A stretch of 64,000 nucleotides of DNA, taken from Aphelocoma coerulescens (Eukaryota; Chordata; Aves; Passeriformes; Corvidae). The notes beneath the pieces were generated by a model that had not been told where the DNA came from, made no database searches, and saw nothing but the letters and a program-made list of their open reading frames with translations. Of this stretch, positions 38,401-53,374 are shown piece after piece. The position numbers and the translations under genes were made by a program. Each line of letters starts with the position of its first letter. Positions within the stretch are counted from its first letter, which is position 1. The stretch lies in assembly GCF_041296385.1 (NCBI RefSeq), contig NC_091020.1, positions 26,965,001 to 27,029,000 on the forward strand. The letters run 5' to 3'.

Positions 38401-41400
38401 CTGGATGAAGACAAACAGCACTGACAACTCTAAGGACTCAGCTGGCTAAAGAGGGATGTTGATACACGAATTCTTTGGTCATCCTGTAGATCCTTAGAAT
38501 GGCTTAATACATTCTTGGGATCCCCCCCCCCCCCCCCCATTTTACTTTGGTTCATCTACATTCGCTCATCTGCTCCAGGATCCAGGGATTTCTGCAGCAC
38601 AAGGAGCAGGGCCCACTGGAGGGAAATCACCAGTTATTGTGTTACAGGATGTGGGTAGGAGCTGCAGTAACTCCCTGACCACCCCAGTGAGGAGCAGCTC
38701 CTACCTTTGAATAAGGATATGGGTGTTGCTGGGAAATCAGAGGTCATCTCCTGTTTTAGGAGGTGGAGGCTTAAATGGAGGAAGGAGAAGCTTACAGCCA
38801 ACACCTGACTCTGCCTGCATTTAATTATCTAATGTGTCAATGCACAAACACCAGCTCTGCTGACCTCAAACATGTAAAAATCCCAAGTCAACCCACTTCC
38901 CGTTGTCCCCCAGTGTGGGTTTTCCATGCAAAGAAAGTACACTGGGGTTCTTGCTTCCTTTTTATGTTGAAGCCTTCAGGGGATATGGTTTGCATTTTTC
39001 TTTAATCAAAGCGGCTGCCTTGAGGTAACCTGTAGGACCACAGGAGCTGGGCTTGCAGAGCATCTGACAAGCCAGTCAAAAACTTGTCAGGTCCTGCCAT
39101 GTGGATCATTGGGATGTGTTGTGGGTCACTGGGATGGTTCAATGCACAGAACCCTGCAGCAATAAGAAGACTGGGAGTAAAAGCACTGTGTACAAGTGGA
39201 GGTGTGATGAGAGGGTTGGGTAGAGGGTCCAACACAGCTAAGTAACTCACTGGTAAAGCTGCAGGCCTTTCCACTTCATGGTCTGGACACCACTTCCCTG
39301 AGGAGGATGGATGAGATAATACCCATGGCAGGAAGGCATCCGGATTTGGGGTGTTGGGGTTTTTTCTTAGCCAGGATTCCTAGCGCTTAGGAATGGCTGG
39401 TTCTTGTCAGAAACTCATCTCAGTTGATCCAGGGACTCCTTTGTAATTGACCAGCAGAAGTTTACTGTAATATGAAGCAATTCTCTATAGTGTAATCACC
39501 TTCACAGGAAGCACCTTAAATATTTAAATGTTTAAATTGTCTCCTGCTTTACAGGCACTCCAAACAGTCTTAGGTGGCAGGTTATATGTGCAAGGCTCCA
39601 CAGCCCAGAAGGCGGGGAGACTTGGGCTTGCTCAGGGGTGTTGTCATGGATGCTGAGGGTTTCCATCCATGCTACTGTGGGGATTTCTTTTATGGGTTTT
39701 TTGTAAGCATTATTTCTATTTTTACATCTTCTTTTGCAGGAACAGTGAAATTCCCTTTTTGCTCACACTAGTATTATCTGAGGGGGCTCTGCTGTGGTTA
39801 ACATTTGCTCTTTGGGACTTCAAATATATATTGCATTTCTTTATGCCAAGACCCTCAAAATATCCATTTATATTAGCACTTCCAGGCTGATTTAACCATG
39901 TTTTATCTGAAAATTCCAGTTTAGTTTGAATCCTGCAGCTGATTCTAAGGCATATTGCTGGCAATTTCAGAGTGAGCCTTGAGCAGTTTGAATGGGCAGG
40001 AACAGTCTTTGTGCTCAGTGCTTTTACAGCTCTGCTCTGTATTAACCTGCCTGCACTTGGGCCATGAGACTCTACTTCCCAAGCCCTTTTCTTGCTCATA
40101 ATGCTGGTGGATCAATAGAGCCATTGTACCCTTCCACCTTCTGCAGGTGCTTTATTTAATGCCCAGTTCAAATGTTTTAGACAAAGCACAGAGACTCAGC
40201 CCACTTGTACTGCTTGGGTAGGTGCTATGAATTAGTTGGCAGGTTTTAATCTGGTAAAGCCTAGTTAACACTGTCCTTGTGCCCTAAGCTGATTATGATA
40301 AATAGGCCTGCTGTGTCTTAGCAGACGCCTGAAATCAGATCAACCAAATGCAGTTAGACCGGCCAGGCAAGTTGGTTTTTTTCTTCTCTTTCCTTTTTCT
40401 TCTCCCCCTCGCTTTTAACTCCCCCAGTGGTAACACTACTTTGGCTTTGCAGCCAAGGTCTGCTAAGGATGTAGTGATGGCACTTGGCTGCCATCCACCC
40501 ACTGAGGTCACGGAGATTAGAGAAGCTTCTGGAGGAATGCTGTGAGCTCACGTGAACCCTTGGCAGCTGCTGGTTCCCTCACCCTTCACCATTCCCAGCA
40601 GGGACTGTGCATCCCTGGCCAGGAGGAGGCTGAGAACAGGGATGTGAGGTGTGTGAAACCCAGAGGAGATGGAGGTGGCTGCAGCGAACCCAGATTCATT
40701 TCTGCCCCGCCCTCAGCGATAAGTCCTCTGTGTGAGACAGGGGACAGTGGGGCACTTTGCCCTCCCTCTTCCCTGTTTGCAGGTGTAGAGAAGCCTCTGG
40801 CTTCCTCAAAAGCACCAAAGGTCACACTCTTGGGTTTCACCACCAGCTCTGGACATGTCCATGTGCCACTGCCCCCTGTGCAGGGGACAGGTCAGAACAC
40901 AAAATTTGCCACTATCAACAGGGAGAATCAGCAAGGCTTGAAAGTGCAGAGCTCAAGGGGGACCTCTGAACCCAACAAGGAGCTTTCTGGTTTGGGGCAT
41001 CCTATTCCCCCTGGCCTTTACAGGTCATCAGTGGGAGAGTTTTCTGCAGCTTCTCAGGGATGATCCAGGACACCCACGCCTGCAGGGAAGGTTTCCTGTC
41101 CTGAGGGGGCTCCTGAGAGCGTGTTCCGGCATTTCATGCCTGAATACAGGCTCTGTTGAGCAGTGTAGGAGAATAAAGCTCCCATTTAGGATATTGCTGC
41201 TGCCTAAGAGGCTTTAGGGATTGTTGAAACTCTTGTCTCTCAGGAAACAGTCTGGATTCATCTGTTTCATTTCATGGAGCTGTGTGGAGGCCTGGGGAGA
41301 GTGTTTTCAGCTCCCAACCTCGCTGCCCACTTTCAGGGCTGTGTGGGGGTGATGCAGGGGCACAGGAAGGAGGGAACCCGTGCCGCAAGGAGAAGCTGCC

Positions 41401-44400
41401 AAAGCCCACCAGCAGCCATGGAGCGATCGGGACAGGCATCAGTGAGCAATGGCATGAATTAGAGGGAAACAGGAATTCAACTCGGCAGCAGGAGGAAGTA
41501 GACTATGTCCCTCCTGTGGTGCCCTGTCTAGGGGGGTCTGCCCCCATGTGCTCTCTCCGTCAGCACTCCAACAGATGGGACCCTTGAGATGGTTTGGGCT
41601 TAAATGAGACCAGCTCCTGTCTGGGCTGTGGGCTGCTGGCAGTGCTGTGGTGAGAGGGCAGGATAACCTCTGTGCATGAAAGAGTGACAAGGGCTCACTG
41701 AACAGGAGCCTTGGAACAAATTCAGTCTGCTGTGAGTCTCCAGGGAAAACCTCCTCCGAAGGGGTTGTAGCCCTGCTCTGGGTTATTGCTCAGCACAGTG
41801 CTGGCTGTGCTCCTGCTGAGGGTGAGGAGGGAGCCAGATAGCTGCACACCTGGACAGGGACTGCAGGATGTCTCTCAGAGCCAGAGCTCTGTGGAAAGCT
41901 GGTTATCTTCAGGTGGTGGGCAGGGTTTGGTGGAGAACCACTGCTCCCTGTCCCCCACACACCCTGTCCAGGCATTCTGCTATCACATGTGCATGGATGG
42001 AGCAGCATGGGGTGCTCCTACAAGCCCCACACATGGCAGAGCAGGGCTGCAGCTGTGGATTCGCATTCTTCCAGTGCAAAGCAAATGGTGGGGCTTGGTT
42101 TCTGGAGCTTTTCACTACCTGAGCCCTGCAGTGTTTGCACAGCACTGACCTCAGTCTGGGTTCAGCTCTCCCACAGTGCCTCTGAGTGCGTTATGAGTTT
42201 GTAGACACAACTGCCTGGAAACCAGGTACTCTCAGGAGCTTGTTGACTTTGCTGTGTTGTTAATTTTGAATACCAGGTTTAAAAGGCAACTTGTGGCTTT
42301 GTGCTTATTTCCAGCTTCTGTTTACCTACCACATTCTTTCAGCTCTTAGAGCCTGTGTTCCATTCACCTTGGTCTGCAAGTCTCCAAGTGACAGACTTGT
42401 CCCCTTCCAGACTGCTCCTCTCTCTGCCAAGGTAGCCCTTTCTCTGCAGCCACTCACTTGCCCTGTCACATATGCTTTCAGAGTCCAGTCTCCAGTTCAC
42501 CTCCCCTGCATCTTTTTTGCCTAGTAAGTGTTGTCTCATCTGTGGTTTCACTGCCCTGATTTTCTTTTCTTGCCTGTGATAATTCTTTACACAACTGGGG
42601 CATGAAGAAGGCTAGACCACCCAGGAGATGCACATGCTGCCCTTACTGGTCCAAGTGCTGCCCTGGAGAGCTGTCAGTGCAATGCAAAGGGGCCCAAAAC
42701 ATCTAATTTCTTCAGGCAGTTTTGTGAAGAAGAGCTCCTTGGAGAGAGGGACATGGCTTTAATGGTGTGTTACTCTGCTCTCTCCACTGTGTTTCACTGA
42801 GAAGGGGGGACCAAGGAGAGATCCTACAGATCCAGGAAGGTACTGAGGTACCAGAGAGACATCAGATGTGCACTGAACTGTGCAGTGCCTGCGTGCTTGT
42901 CAGGTGACAGTGTAGTTTTGGTGAGTTAGGAAAAGGCATTTGTTTGAGCTCAAACACTCTGGGCAGTCTGGTCATGGGCCAGCAGAAGGTGGGGTCCCAT
43001 GGTAGATACGTCATGCCAGACACCAGGGCTCTGCCTCAGCCAATGCCCCAGTGCCTGAGGAACAGCCTCTCGCCATTTGGGGCTTCACAGGGCCTTGACT
43101 GGAAGAGCACTCAGAAAGCCCTGACATACAGCCTGGCCTAAAGCACTGTCACTCCTCACCCTTGTGTTTGGGTACATCCGTGGAGGATCAGTGGGCAGGG
43201 CTTGAAACCAGCAGGAGAGAGTTGCACACACAACAGAAAAACACAAATCTCAGCAAAGCCTGATACAGGAAATAGTGAAAGAGAATATAAAGCGTATTTG
43301 GATTTTGGCTTCTTCAGTGGTGTGTTTCTCCATCTAATTAATTGCCCTAATGAGAGTGAGGTTCTTGTCAGACCCACGAGGGAGGGAGTTCACCTGGGAA
43401 GAGTGGGGGAGAAAATGGAGGATGGATTAACATATAAAGAGTGGTAATGAGAGGTAAAGATTGCTGTTGACCATGAGCAAATTCAATCAGGCTGTGTCCT
43501 GTCCTCTTTGCTTTCATGTTGAGAGCTTTTTGCTCCCTGCAGAGTCTTTGGGAGCATTGCTGAAAGGTGGGGAGGGAAGCAGTGTGCGCAGCTCCTTCCC
43601 CTGCTGGTGGCATTCACTGGAAATGCTGCATCTGCACCAGTGATGTGACTGCACCTCTTCTCACTGGAAAGAGGACTGAAGTCCTGGGAGCTGAGGGGTT
43701 GTCAGTGCCTATTAATAAACAGGTATGAGGAATGCTTCTAGGCCTGAACTGCAACAGCAAAACTGGTGATGCACGAGTTTGCCCTCTGTGTGAGTGTATC
43801 CCACATATGCCCGCAACTAGAGCCCAACCCCACAGGCTGATTCCCAGCAAGAGCTGTGGTCCCCTAGGCAAGGAGGAGCAAGAACCATTTCTCCTCTGCC
43901 TTGAGAGACAGAAACCCCAGGTAAGAATGGTGAAAGAAGATGAAAGCTCTTTCCTCTTTCTTACAGACTTTGTTTTTTTTAAAGAAGGCAATCAGGCTGT
44001 CTGACTATGATCTGTGTAGTGCCAAGAGATACAGCTGTGGGCTGAATGCTCTCAAACCTGCTGATGTTTGTCTGTGCTGCAGGTGTGCTGCACCTCAGTG
44101 GGTCAGGGACAGAAAATGTAGGTGGTGTGTGGGTATATAATGAAACCCCTGCACCCTTGTGCTGCTGTCAGGTTGCATCATATTTACAGTCAGACAAACA
44201 AATCAAGGGGCTGGGGAGCCCAGCCACTCTGCCTGCTGACTCTGACTAATCTCCCCTCCCCACGCCTCTGGCTTAGCCCTGCCGTGGGCTTTTGGCACAC
44301 AGGAGCCCTATGGCTTGGTTTGCTAGGAGCTCAAAGGGGTTTGACTGGCAGAAGGAACCCCCAGGCTGAGGACTCTCCACTAAACCTTTTTGCCCATGGT

Positions 44401-47009
44401 GTTTTGAGCAGGGTGCAGCAGCAGCAAGCGACTCTCTAGAGAGTGTGATGTTACAGAATAAAAGTGTGGGTGGCAGGGGCTGTTAGCATGCTGGCAGTAA
44501 TTCCCAGCTCCGTGACAATGAGCCACTGATATCATCACACATACTGGGCCAGATCCCGAATTCCTCCTTTTGCCTGAGTACCTGATGAAAGCAGTGGGAA
44601 TTGCTATCCAAGATAATGATTGCAGGATCAGGTGGATGACACCCTGCTTTTCTTATTGCTTTATCTCTGGCACTGCCCCTCTCTCCATGTCTCTTTCCAC
44701 TGGCAATGTTTTCATTTTGTGCTCACAAAGTGTAAGGAGAGCCCACTGGAGAGCTCCAATATACATATGATCCCTGGTAACTCCATGAACTTTTAGGGAA
44801 AACATTCTTCTGCTTTGTTTCCAGCAATTAAATTGCATCAGAAGATGCACAAAGCCGTGTAATGTCTTGCTGCTGTTGCCCTGGGCAAGTAATTCTTGGG
44901 TGATCTATAGTGAGGAGCAGCTGAGGAGGTGGCTGAGCAGCAGCATGTAGGGAGGGGGTGCAGTAAGATGTCCTGAAGATCACCTTTGTTTTCAGACCCC
45001 CTTCATCAACACCTTTGAGATCCCACTCTTGACAGATTACATGGCTGAAGAAATCTTATCAGGCATGATAAATGGATTCAAATGTTTGTATGATTGCTGC
45101 TGTCTCTGCTCCCTTGACCTGGTAGGACTTTCCATGGTGCCCTGGATCTCTGCAGGCTGAGCTTCTCTGGCTCTTTCCCAGAGTGAGGAAGGCTAAGTGA
45201 ATTTGTGTCTTTTGAGAATCTGAAAGAACCATGGGAAGCATGAGTTGCATACACTGTTCAAACTCCAGCATTCCTGCAAGCTGAAGCCTTGGAGAAAGTG
45301 AAATTTGTCCCCTGTCCAGGTGGGCATGTCAGCCCTGCTGACAGGCACCCTGAATTAAAGTGGGAAGGGTTGGTATTGGCTAAAAACCCCAGACAAGGCC
45401 TGGGAGGCTGACACAGCTCTGTAAGTAACACTGAGCACTAGATGAACAATGAAGCCCTTCTGAATTTGCTCGAGTGAAATCAAAGGTAACTGAGGTATCA
45501 GTCATGGCCTGCCTGAACTGGAATATGTGTTCTCACAGCTGTAGGCACTGGGGAACCCACAGGCTGCTCCCCTTGGGGATCTCTTCCCCTGTGTGGAGGT
45601 TGGCCATGGAGGAGGACTGAGCTGAAGAGGTGTCTTGGTGCCAAGTGCAGGAGCACAAATGTGGCAGCCAGACCTTTGGGTGGGTAGTAGTCAAAGCAAA
45701 GTTCCCCTTTAGCCTGTCTGCTGGCTAAGGCTTGGCTGGAAGTGCAAACATAACCCAGTTGGGTTTTGTGTTTGTTTCTAGTATGGCAGTAGGAGATTTC
45801 TCCTACTCGATAGAGGAGAACTTGCTGAAGGATTTTACATTGCACCCACTCAAATTCTTAAAAATGGGAAATTAATATAGATTCGGTTAATAGTGTGCAC
45901 TGGTGATCTTTCTGCCCATGGACAGGGAAGAGACTCATGTGCTCTCACATTTGAGTGCTCTTCACACCAGATGCAAGAGAAATGAAGTTAAGAGCATGAC
46001 CTCCCTGTAAGGACAATGTAGTCCTCAGTTTGGGTGGAAGCAGAACTGTACTTCAGAGACTGTTTTGACGGCTGTTGGTCTCAAGTGGGCTGTAGCCACA
46101 ACAGATATAAATATTCAACTTTTTCCCCATTTTTCTGTGTTGCCTGAGGATCTGAACTGCACTCCTCACGTTTGGGCCCCAGGGCTGCAGAGGGGCAGAT
46201 AGGGGACCATGGGGAATTGTGCTGGTGGGAATCTGCCAAGGACCAATCCTTGTCATTCAGATGTGTTGAGGCTGGAAGAATTTTTCAAGTATATTCTGTC
46301 AGCTGTATGTGAGCCTCATCCTTTTAGGTGACAGTGGCCATAGTGAGGTGGAATCCCAGCTTTGTGATGTCTTTAGGGACCCCCATTCCCACTGTGAGGG
46401 CTGGGGAGGTCAGCTCCTTCCTAGAAGTTTGCTAGTGGCACTATCCCAGAGCTCTGCTTGGTGCAAAGACCAGCATCAGGAGCTCTGGGATCCCGGACTC
46501 CAGCCCCACACATGATCACACTTGGCAGCTCTGATCCCTCCTGTATCTACAGGATGGTGTCCTTTTCCTTATCAATTTCCTTTCTGTAAGTGCTCTGGTC
46601 TCTGGGTGCATTCAGTGCCAAAGCCAGGTGTTCCCAGATAGTTTTTTTTCTCTTGATGTTGCAAGTATCAGTTACTTTGATGACATGTTGCGAGTTTGCC
46701 TTAAAAGTATTGATTTAGTTGAGGGCTGGTGTTGCAAGCAGGCAGGAAGATGTCCTGGTCAGCTTTTAAACACTTACAGCTGTATACCAGCAGCTTTCTC
46801 AGGACAGCACACCTGCTCAGCCATCCCAGGATGTGCCCTCCTGCCTCCTCCCTGCGCAGTGATACAGGGGCCAGGCTGAACTGTTACCAGCACCTCATCC
46901 GTAGCTACACTACAGCCAGCTGCTAATAGGTTCCAACCAGTGTGTCTGAGCACAGGACAGCCATGTGATCCCTGGGTCTGCACAGCACAAGCAGTTCATG
47001 GTTTTTAAG
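32419..47009. other. Intergenic, no gene seen
   Basis: Long unique stretch. The only clear simple repeat is the C17 run at 38.52 kb. The segment from about 40.5 to 42.2 kb is richer in GC and holds overlapping open frames up to 173 codons (40542-41063, plus), but they match nothing known and overlap frames on the other strand. Confidence 0.65.
38522..38538. repeat. 17-base C homopolymer
   Basis: An uninterrupted run of 17 C. Its length may be inexact in the assembly, since such runs are hard to sequence. Confidence 0.9.
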
Positions 47010-47235
47010 GTGTGACAAACTGATCCAGCGATTCCTGGTCCAAACCCTGTAACTCCTACTTGACAAGAGCACTTTTTGCTTTGAAGACATTGGGATAGGG
47101 AAACTCCTCCACTTCCTTTGGAAGTTTGTTCCAGTGGTTAGTAATTCTTGCTGCTAAAAATGTGAGTCTCATTTCTCACATGAACTTGGTTGACTTTTGC
47201 TTTCCATTGCTGCCTTTTGTGCAGGTCTCATCCAG
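47010..47235 (-). mobile_element. Ancient CR1/L3-type LINE remnant
   Basis: On the + strand it reads the complement of an old amniote CR1 type: 'tttgttccagtggttagtaa', 'ttcttgctgctaaaaatg', 'tctcatttctcacatgaact' and 'tggttgacttttgctttcc'. It is heavily diverged, so the borders are approximate and the subfamily unknown. Confidence 0.6.
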
Positions 47236-50200
47236 CGTGAGCAGTGGAAATAAGCCAGATGGCTGAGAGCAACTCAAGTTCAAATTCTAGTGATCCTGCA
47301 AAATTTTCTAGAGGACTGCAATTTATTTTCTTCAGAGAAGTTATGGACAAAATATTCTGCAGCAGCTGGTGAGAAATAACCCTTCTGACTTTAAAGAATT
47401 GACCTCCACACTCTCTTCTCTCTCTGCCTCCAAATCTGTTCTGCAATCTTTTACTGCAGCTGATTAAGAGGGAATCCCCTGCTGGAAGAAGAAACTGAAA
47501 TAGAAAAATCCCTTTTCAGGAATAGGCACTCTATGGCTAATCAAGCTGGGATTGCATTGTTAGGAGGAACCTTTCAAAAAACAGGCCCACAGCAATGCAC
47601 AGCAAGAGCATCTTTTTTAGTTCTGCAGAATAAGCAGGCTGGCAGCTTTATGTAGAGATGCAATCCAATTCTTATGTTTGGGAGCAAAAGAAAAATGCTT
47701 CAATATGAGTTTAATTACAGTTGTTTTTATAAATCCTTTGCAATGCACATTTCAGCTAAAACAACCTTGCAATTAATCTTGTAGACAGAGCCTGATGTAA
47801 CCAAAATCTGATATAAAATCTATCTCTACTTCCATATCCTTTCTTGAACTCTAATCTAAAAAGAGAAGGAAAAAAGGAGCTGAAAGAGAGAATTTCTGTA
47901 TCTGGATGTTTTTTGCAGTGCAGTCCTCCACGCCAGAGCTATTAGCATTCAACAGCAAGGAAATACCACCACAATTGTTGCCTGTTGATGGGCTTCATCT
48001 CCCACTGACCTGTGCTCACTGGAGAATTGATGGGATGATACTTGATGTGACAGCACTGCTCTCACAGTGTCTCCTAATCCCAAATGTCAGAGTCAAAACT
48101 CCTGTCAATAACTCCTCTGGTTTTTCTCTAACATATCCAGCTGATATGGGTGCCTGGGAGGACTGGGAATCATTTGCAGCCAAGTGTTTAATGAGTGTCC
48201 ACCACCAGAAAGAGTTTATTTGTGGCTGTGTGGCCACCTCCTTCTGCACTGAGCTCAGCATGTCACATCACCTCCTGCCTCCCCAGACAACATCTGCATG
48301 GCAGCCAATGTGACAGGCTTCACTGTGCCTTCTCCTGGGGTGTTCAAAATGATCCAACTTAGGCTGACAGCTACAACACACAAGAATAAATATGTATTGT
48401 GACGATCCTGTCAGTTGTGACTGGCCTGGAGAAATGTCTTCTGCCTAAGTGCTGAATTTGCAGACAAAGAATTGAAGCTGAACAAATGGATGAAATTGCC
48501 TGCTGTGAAAAATGATAGGTGCTAAGTTGTCCTAAAGCCTGCCTCCAATTAAGTTCTTTGGGGTTGGGGTTTTTTTTCTTCTTCTTTTTGGCTGTGGAAG
48601 GTTTTTTTGCACATTTGTGTGCTTGTGTCTGGGTACAGCCCCCTGGAGAATGTTTGGATCAACCTGTCCAAGCCATCATCTGGTGTGATACAAAACTGCT
48701 TTATTTCTGGCTGGAGGAAGGCATTTCTCACAACAGTGTCAAGACTCTCTCCAGATCAGATGCCTGTGTAGCTCCCTGAGCTCCTCCCTCTCCACGATGA
48801 ATTAAGTCATCTGTGGTTGCATGTTCTTGCCTTACTTTAGACAGTGCCACAATTTTTCCCTTATCTTCTTAATTTCAACCCTTTTTGTCTTTTTTAACCA
48901 GAGATGGTGAAACAAAGGGTCTTTTCCACCCTCCAGAAAGGCAGTCAAAGAGTCTTTCTCTGTCACTGACTGACATGTGTGACTCGACCTGGAAGAGATG
49001 GTCCTGTGTTTGGCTTTGGACAAGGGTTTCCTCCTCCTCTCTGCAGGTCTGCATTCAGAGGGATGTTTGAATCTTCCCCATAATTCCTGTCTTGGTTATC
49101 TTGGTGCATGGCAGGAGGCAGGAATTTCAGTATTTTTGGAGGGCAGAAACCATTTGTAGAGAACAACACACAGTGTATTGTCCTCTGAAACAGGCAGAGC
49201 ACTGCCAGCAGCAAAAAGCTGGAGAATCATAGGTGGCTTTTCCAAATATCAGGCCCCACTTTTTCTCTTGTGCACTAGGGTGGATATGCAATGCAGGAGA
49301 CTTTAACTTAAATGCCAGTATGAGTATATTCATGTCTGAAGCATCTGAAGTGCTTCTCTTGTTGAATAAAGCCCCAACACCTCCCACTTCCACACTGTCC
49401 CAGAGCACTTCCTGCTGAAGGCAGGCAGCTCTACGCCCTGATCACTTGTGCCTGCAGCTGACCAACCCACTGCACCAAAATCCAAAGTGTCTCAGACAGG
49501 GAGAGTGGGCTTTGGCTGCCTCTGGCCCTTTCCTGGTTTCCAGCTCTTTCACAGGGTAAATTGAGCCTTTGTCCTGCTCAGCATCATGAGGCCGGGCTCC
49601 TGCCGGCAGGGACAATGCCCTCTTGTTAAGGAATAAGCCTGTAGGAAGGGGGCTGCGCCATGCAGCACCTTCCAGCACCAGCCTCTGATCTAAATGGTGC
49701 CAAGGTGGGTGTTAATGGAGGGAAGGATGCCTACCTGCTGCTCCTTCTGGGCACTGATTGCCCCTAGTATCCATCTGCCCCATCTCCCACTTGCAGGTTT
49801 CTGTCCCCACAGCAAGAGCAGCAGAAGCAGACACATCTACCTCTCACCTGGTGTGTTTGTTTTTTTTTTTAAACCTGGGAATTATCTTAAAATAGAGCCA
49901 CCTACACCATGCTGAGGTGAATGGCCAGCATGAAGCAGACAGGCAGATTCATCTCTCTGGGCTTAAAGCTGCAGCAGGGAAAGGGCAAAGAAGGGCTAAA
50001 GTGTGAGCTGGTCAGGTTGAGGCCTCTGGAAATATCAGCATAACCTGTGTCAGAGAGAAATTCCACAGTCTTGTCCCAAACCTACAGTAGGTCTGCACTC
50101 AGCAGGGAAGACTCATCACACCTCTGCTCATGGCCCCTGCAAGGAGCTCTGTACTGCTTCAGGACAGCCTGAGGAGTGGGAGAGGAGAGCAGATACTTAA

Positions 50201-53200
50201 ACCTGCCTTTAAGAATGACATTGGAGTATTGCCAATATGCAAATAGCTCTTCTGTGCTCTCCCTGCTGCAGTGAGGGTGATTTCCCCCTCTTTAATAGGA
50301 GAAACTCTCGCATCAGGAGAAAATGCACAGGCCATCTTGTCTCACTAACCTTGTGACAAAGTAGAGTCACCATATGGGAAAACCAGGCTGAGCTGAGATT
50401 CTCCAGGCCTGTCTCAGCCTGTTACTCCCTTTCTGTGGACCCTTTGTTGTCACACCACCAGAAGGGAGCAGGCAGAGGTAAGCCCTAAGAAGCTCCATTG
50501 TTTGAACATCTTTCTGCTTTCCCTCTCTGCTCCTGGAGGTTTGTGCTCAGAGGTGTCACACTGTGTGTGCTTCTTGGTGGGACATGTATATGGGCTAATT
50601 GTCTTTCTGGCTAGCTAGAATGTACAGAGGGTGTTGCTCTGATCCATGGGGAATAGGTGTGGAAAAGAGAGTCCCTGTCACCATAAATTCATAGCTCAAT
50701 GCAGTGCCAGGCACGGCCCCAGGAGCAGACTTGCAATATCATAAATGTGTTTTATTCCTGGAAAAGCTTTAGTTGTTCCTTACGAGTAGGCACTTCCTGG
50801 GGTTGTTAGGATAAAAAAAGGAGTGGCAACTTGAGCAGCCTGTTGTCTGTAGGCTCGAGTGGTACGCCAGGAACGCCACCTCTGCACAGTGAACAGTTTC
50901 TCTAGGACTGACCTCCCTTGGTGGAATGGTTTCTAAAAGAAAACTTGGGTTTGTGTATCTTTAAGCCCCTTGGGTTCAGGTGCCCAAGATCTTTCTAAAT
51001 CAGTCCAAATATATATTTTTCCCCTTCCTGGTAGATAAAAGATGTGTTGTAAACAACTGAAACTGTCAGTGATTCAGCCAGGAAGATGTGACAGATGTCC
51101 CTATTCCCAAAGCAGCACTGCTGAGGTGGAGGCATGTCCCAGTGACCAGCCTTCCCAACTGGGAAACTGCCCCTCAAGCCACACTCCTGATACAGCACTG
51201 CTTCCCAGAGCACTGTCTCTTAAGGGGCTTCTGAGAGATCCCAGGGGTGCAGGAAAGGAAACATTCATGTCTGTGCCATGCTCCTGGAGGAGGAGGTTGG
51301 TGGGAAGAGAGATGAGCAACTGGCATGGAGGCTCACTTTGCCACCCACTCCTAAACTGGACTTCCAGTATCATTGCAAGCAACGCTGGACAAATGTTCTG
51401 GCAAGTGACAAATTGTTTCCCAGCTCAGCCCCATTCTCTTCCCACCTTTTTTTCCCTGTGAGTCAACTTCTGCCTACACAGATGCTTCCAGAGCAGCCTG
51501 AATGCCCTCTTCGTTGTGCTCTGATGGGATGGTGAGTTTGCACTGAGGCACATTTTCTTCCCCTGGATTTCTAGATTTTCCTGCATGTGGGCAGAGAGCA
51601 GCATGATGCTGAATGACTTAAGTCCCTGCTCACAGTTCATGAATAATAAAGACTTCCAAAGCTTGCAGCCCCAAAGCCACATTTTTGTGGGACCCCCAGC
51701 ACACAGTCAGGCAGCAAACAGCTGCAGTGGTATGAAATGTGATGGTTTTGTGCTGATCTTCAGCCAGAGGTTGCACTCCACACCCCAGAGCTGGAGGAAA
51801 GGATGGTGATAGATGGTCCAACCCCTCCAGCATGGAGCCCCTTTACTGGCTCTGCTGGGACCTTTCTGCTGATATCTTGGCAAAGGAAAGCAAAGCTGAA
51901 TCTGCTGGGTGCAGAAGGGATGGAGCAAGCAGCAGTTTACAGGGGGAGCATTTTTCTCATGCTTGGAAGGACTGGCTGTTACTTTCTTTATCAAGATTGT
52001 AAGATGGGACCCTCTGCTAGCTGTAGGCTATAAGGTAGCCCTAGAGATCCTTCACTCTGAGCAGTCTCTGTCAGAAGGGTCGTTTCCCAGGAGAAACTCG
52101 GGAAGGGCTTGGCTTTGAAGACTTTTATTCTCTTTAATAAACAAGAGACTCTTAATAAACCTGGAAATCCCCCTTTTAAATTTGATACACTGGCCTCTTC
52201 CAGACTCCCAAGTCTTCAGGGAGGAAGTAATAGCAAGTGGGATTAAATGGGCTTGAAGCTGAGGCACCAGAGAACTGAGGACCCCAGCCCTGCTTGCTGG
52301 GGTGCAGTTTGCACACCGATGGGCAAGGCAGTTTCTGGTACAAGAGTTCCTGTGCAAGAGGCCATTTGCTATAGCTGCAGAGGAAATCAACTGTGTCACC
52401 CCACAGGCTCTTTTCTGTCAGTAGGAAACTGTGGTGAAGGCTCATATTATAAGCAGCAGCATTGTATTGGCAAGGGTTTCCAATACAAAGTTGACTTAAA
52501 AGAAACCAAGGTGCTGCAGTGGTACAACTGTGTGTTTGATAACACCAGTACAAATCATTACTCATATCCTGCTGGTCTCAGATCATGTTCTTCCTACAGG
52601 ACAGAGGTGAGAAAAAGCATGGCAGGTATCATCCATTATTTTTAACTCTCCTATTTTTAAATGAATGCCATTGTTGTTGGTATTTACTTCCATTTTACCT
52701 TACCTTAAATATAGCTCTGTATTTCAGGGGTTAGTGTATGGTACCCTCTTACTTTCCTTGTGAAATATAGGGGTGGAATGTAGCCCTACTGCACGAAACA
52801 CTTTGGTGCAAAGAAAACTAAATTGAGCCCAAAGTGATGGGGGAGGTTTATTTCATAAAGATGCTCAAGTGGGCTCTGCCACCAAAAGGATACAAAGTCG
52901 AAGCCACATCCTGCTGGCTTAGCTAATCCATAAAAGAGCTTTCAGTGTTTTCCCTTGGAGTAACAGCTTTAAATTTTAATAAGCTGTAGTGTACTTTCAC
53001 CGGATGTAATAAGCTGATGCAAAGTTTAAATGGGGTTAAGTAAGTAGGAACCTAGGAGAAAGGAACATAAAAGATGTAAACTATTTCCTCTCTTTTACAA
53101 GTTTATTTCGCTGGGTTTATTTGGGGAAAAATATATTTCATTCAAATTATTTTTTTTTTGTACTCTGGATGATTCAGTGTCAAGGGAGGGAGACAATACT

Positions 53201-53374
53201 TGAAGTAACCACAGAGCAACTTGAGCAGAGAGGACACTCAGTAAAAAGAAATAAATTTATCAAGTTATTAACTCGGGTTATTTTGCCATTTAATTTTAGG
53301 ACGGTTACCAAGTCACAGGCATGTGTGCCTGAACGTGACCCACATAATCCTCTATAACAAGGATTTGTAGGAAG
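47236..53374. other. Intergenic, no gene seen
   Basis: Unique sequence between two old CR1 remnants. The stretch at 47.66-47.83 kb is AT-rich and enhancer-like in look. No coding exon, RNA gene or repeat array is recognised. Confidence 0.65.

Noticed and set aside
40542..41063. 173-codon frame on the + strand
   Set aside because: No family resemblance, it overlaps frames on both strands in GC-leaning DNA, and no promoter or splice pattern was seen.
44918..44945. CR1-like words 'gaggagcagctgagg'
   Set aside because: The match is short and the flanking CR1 blocks are missing.
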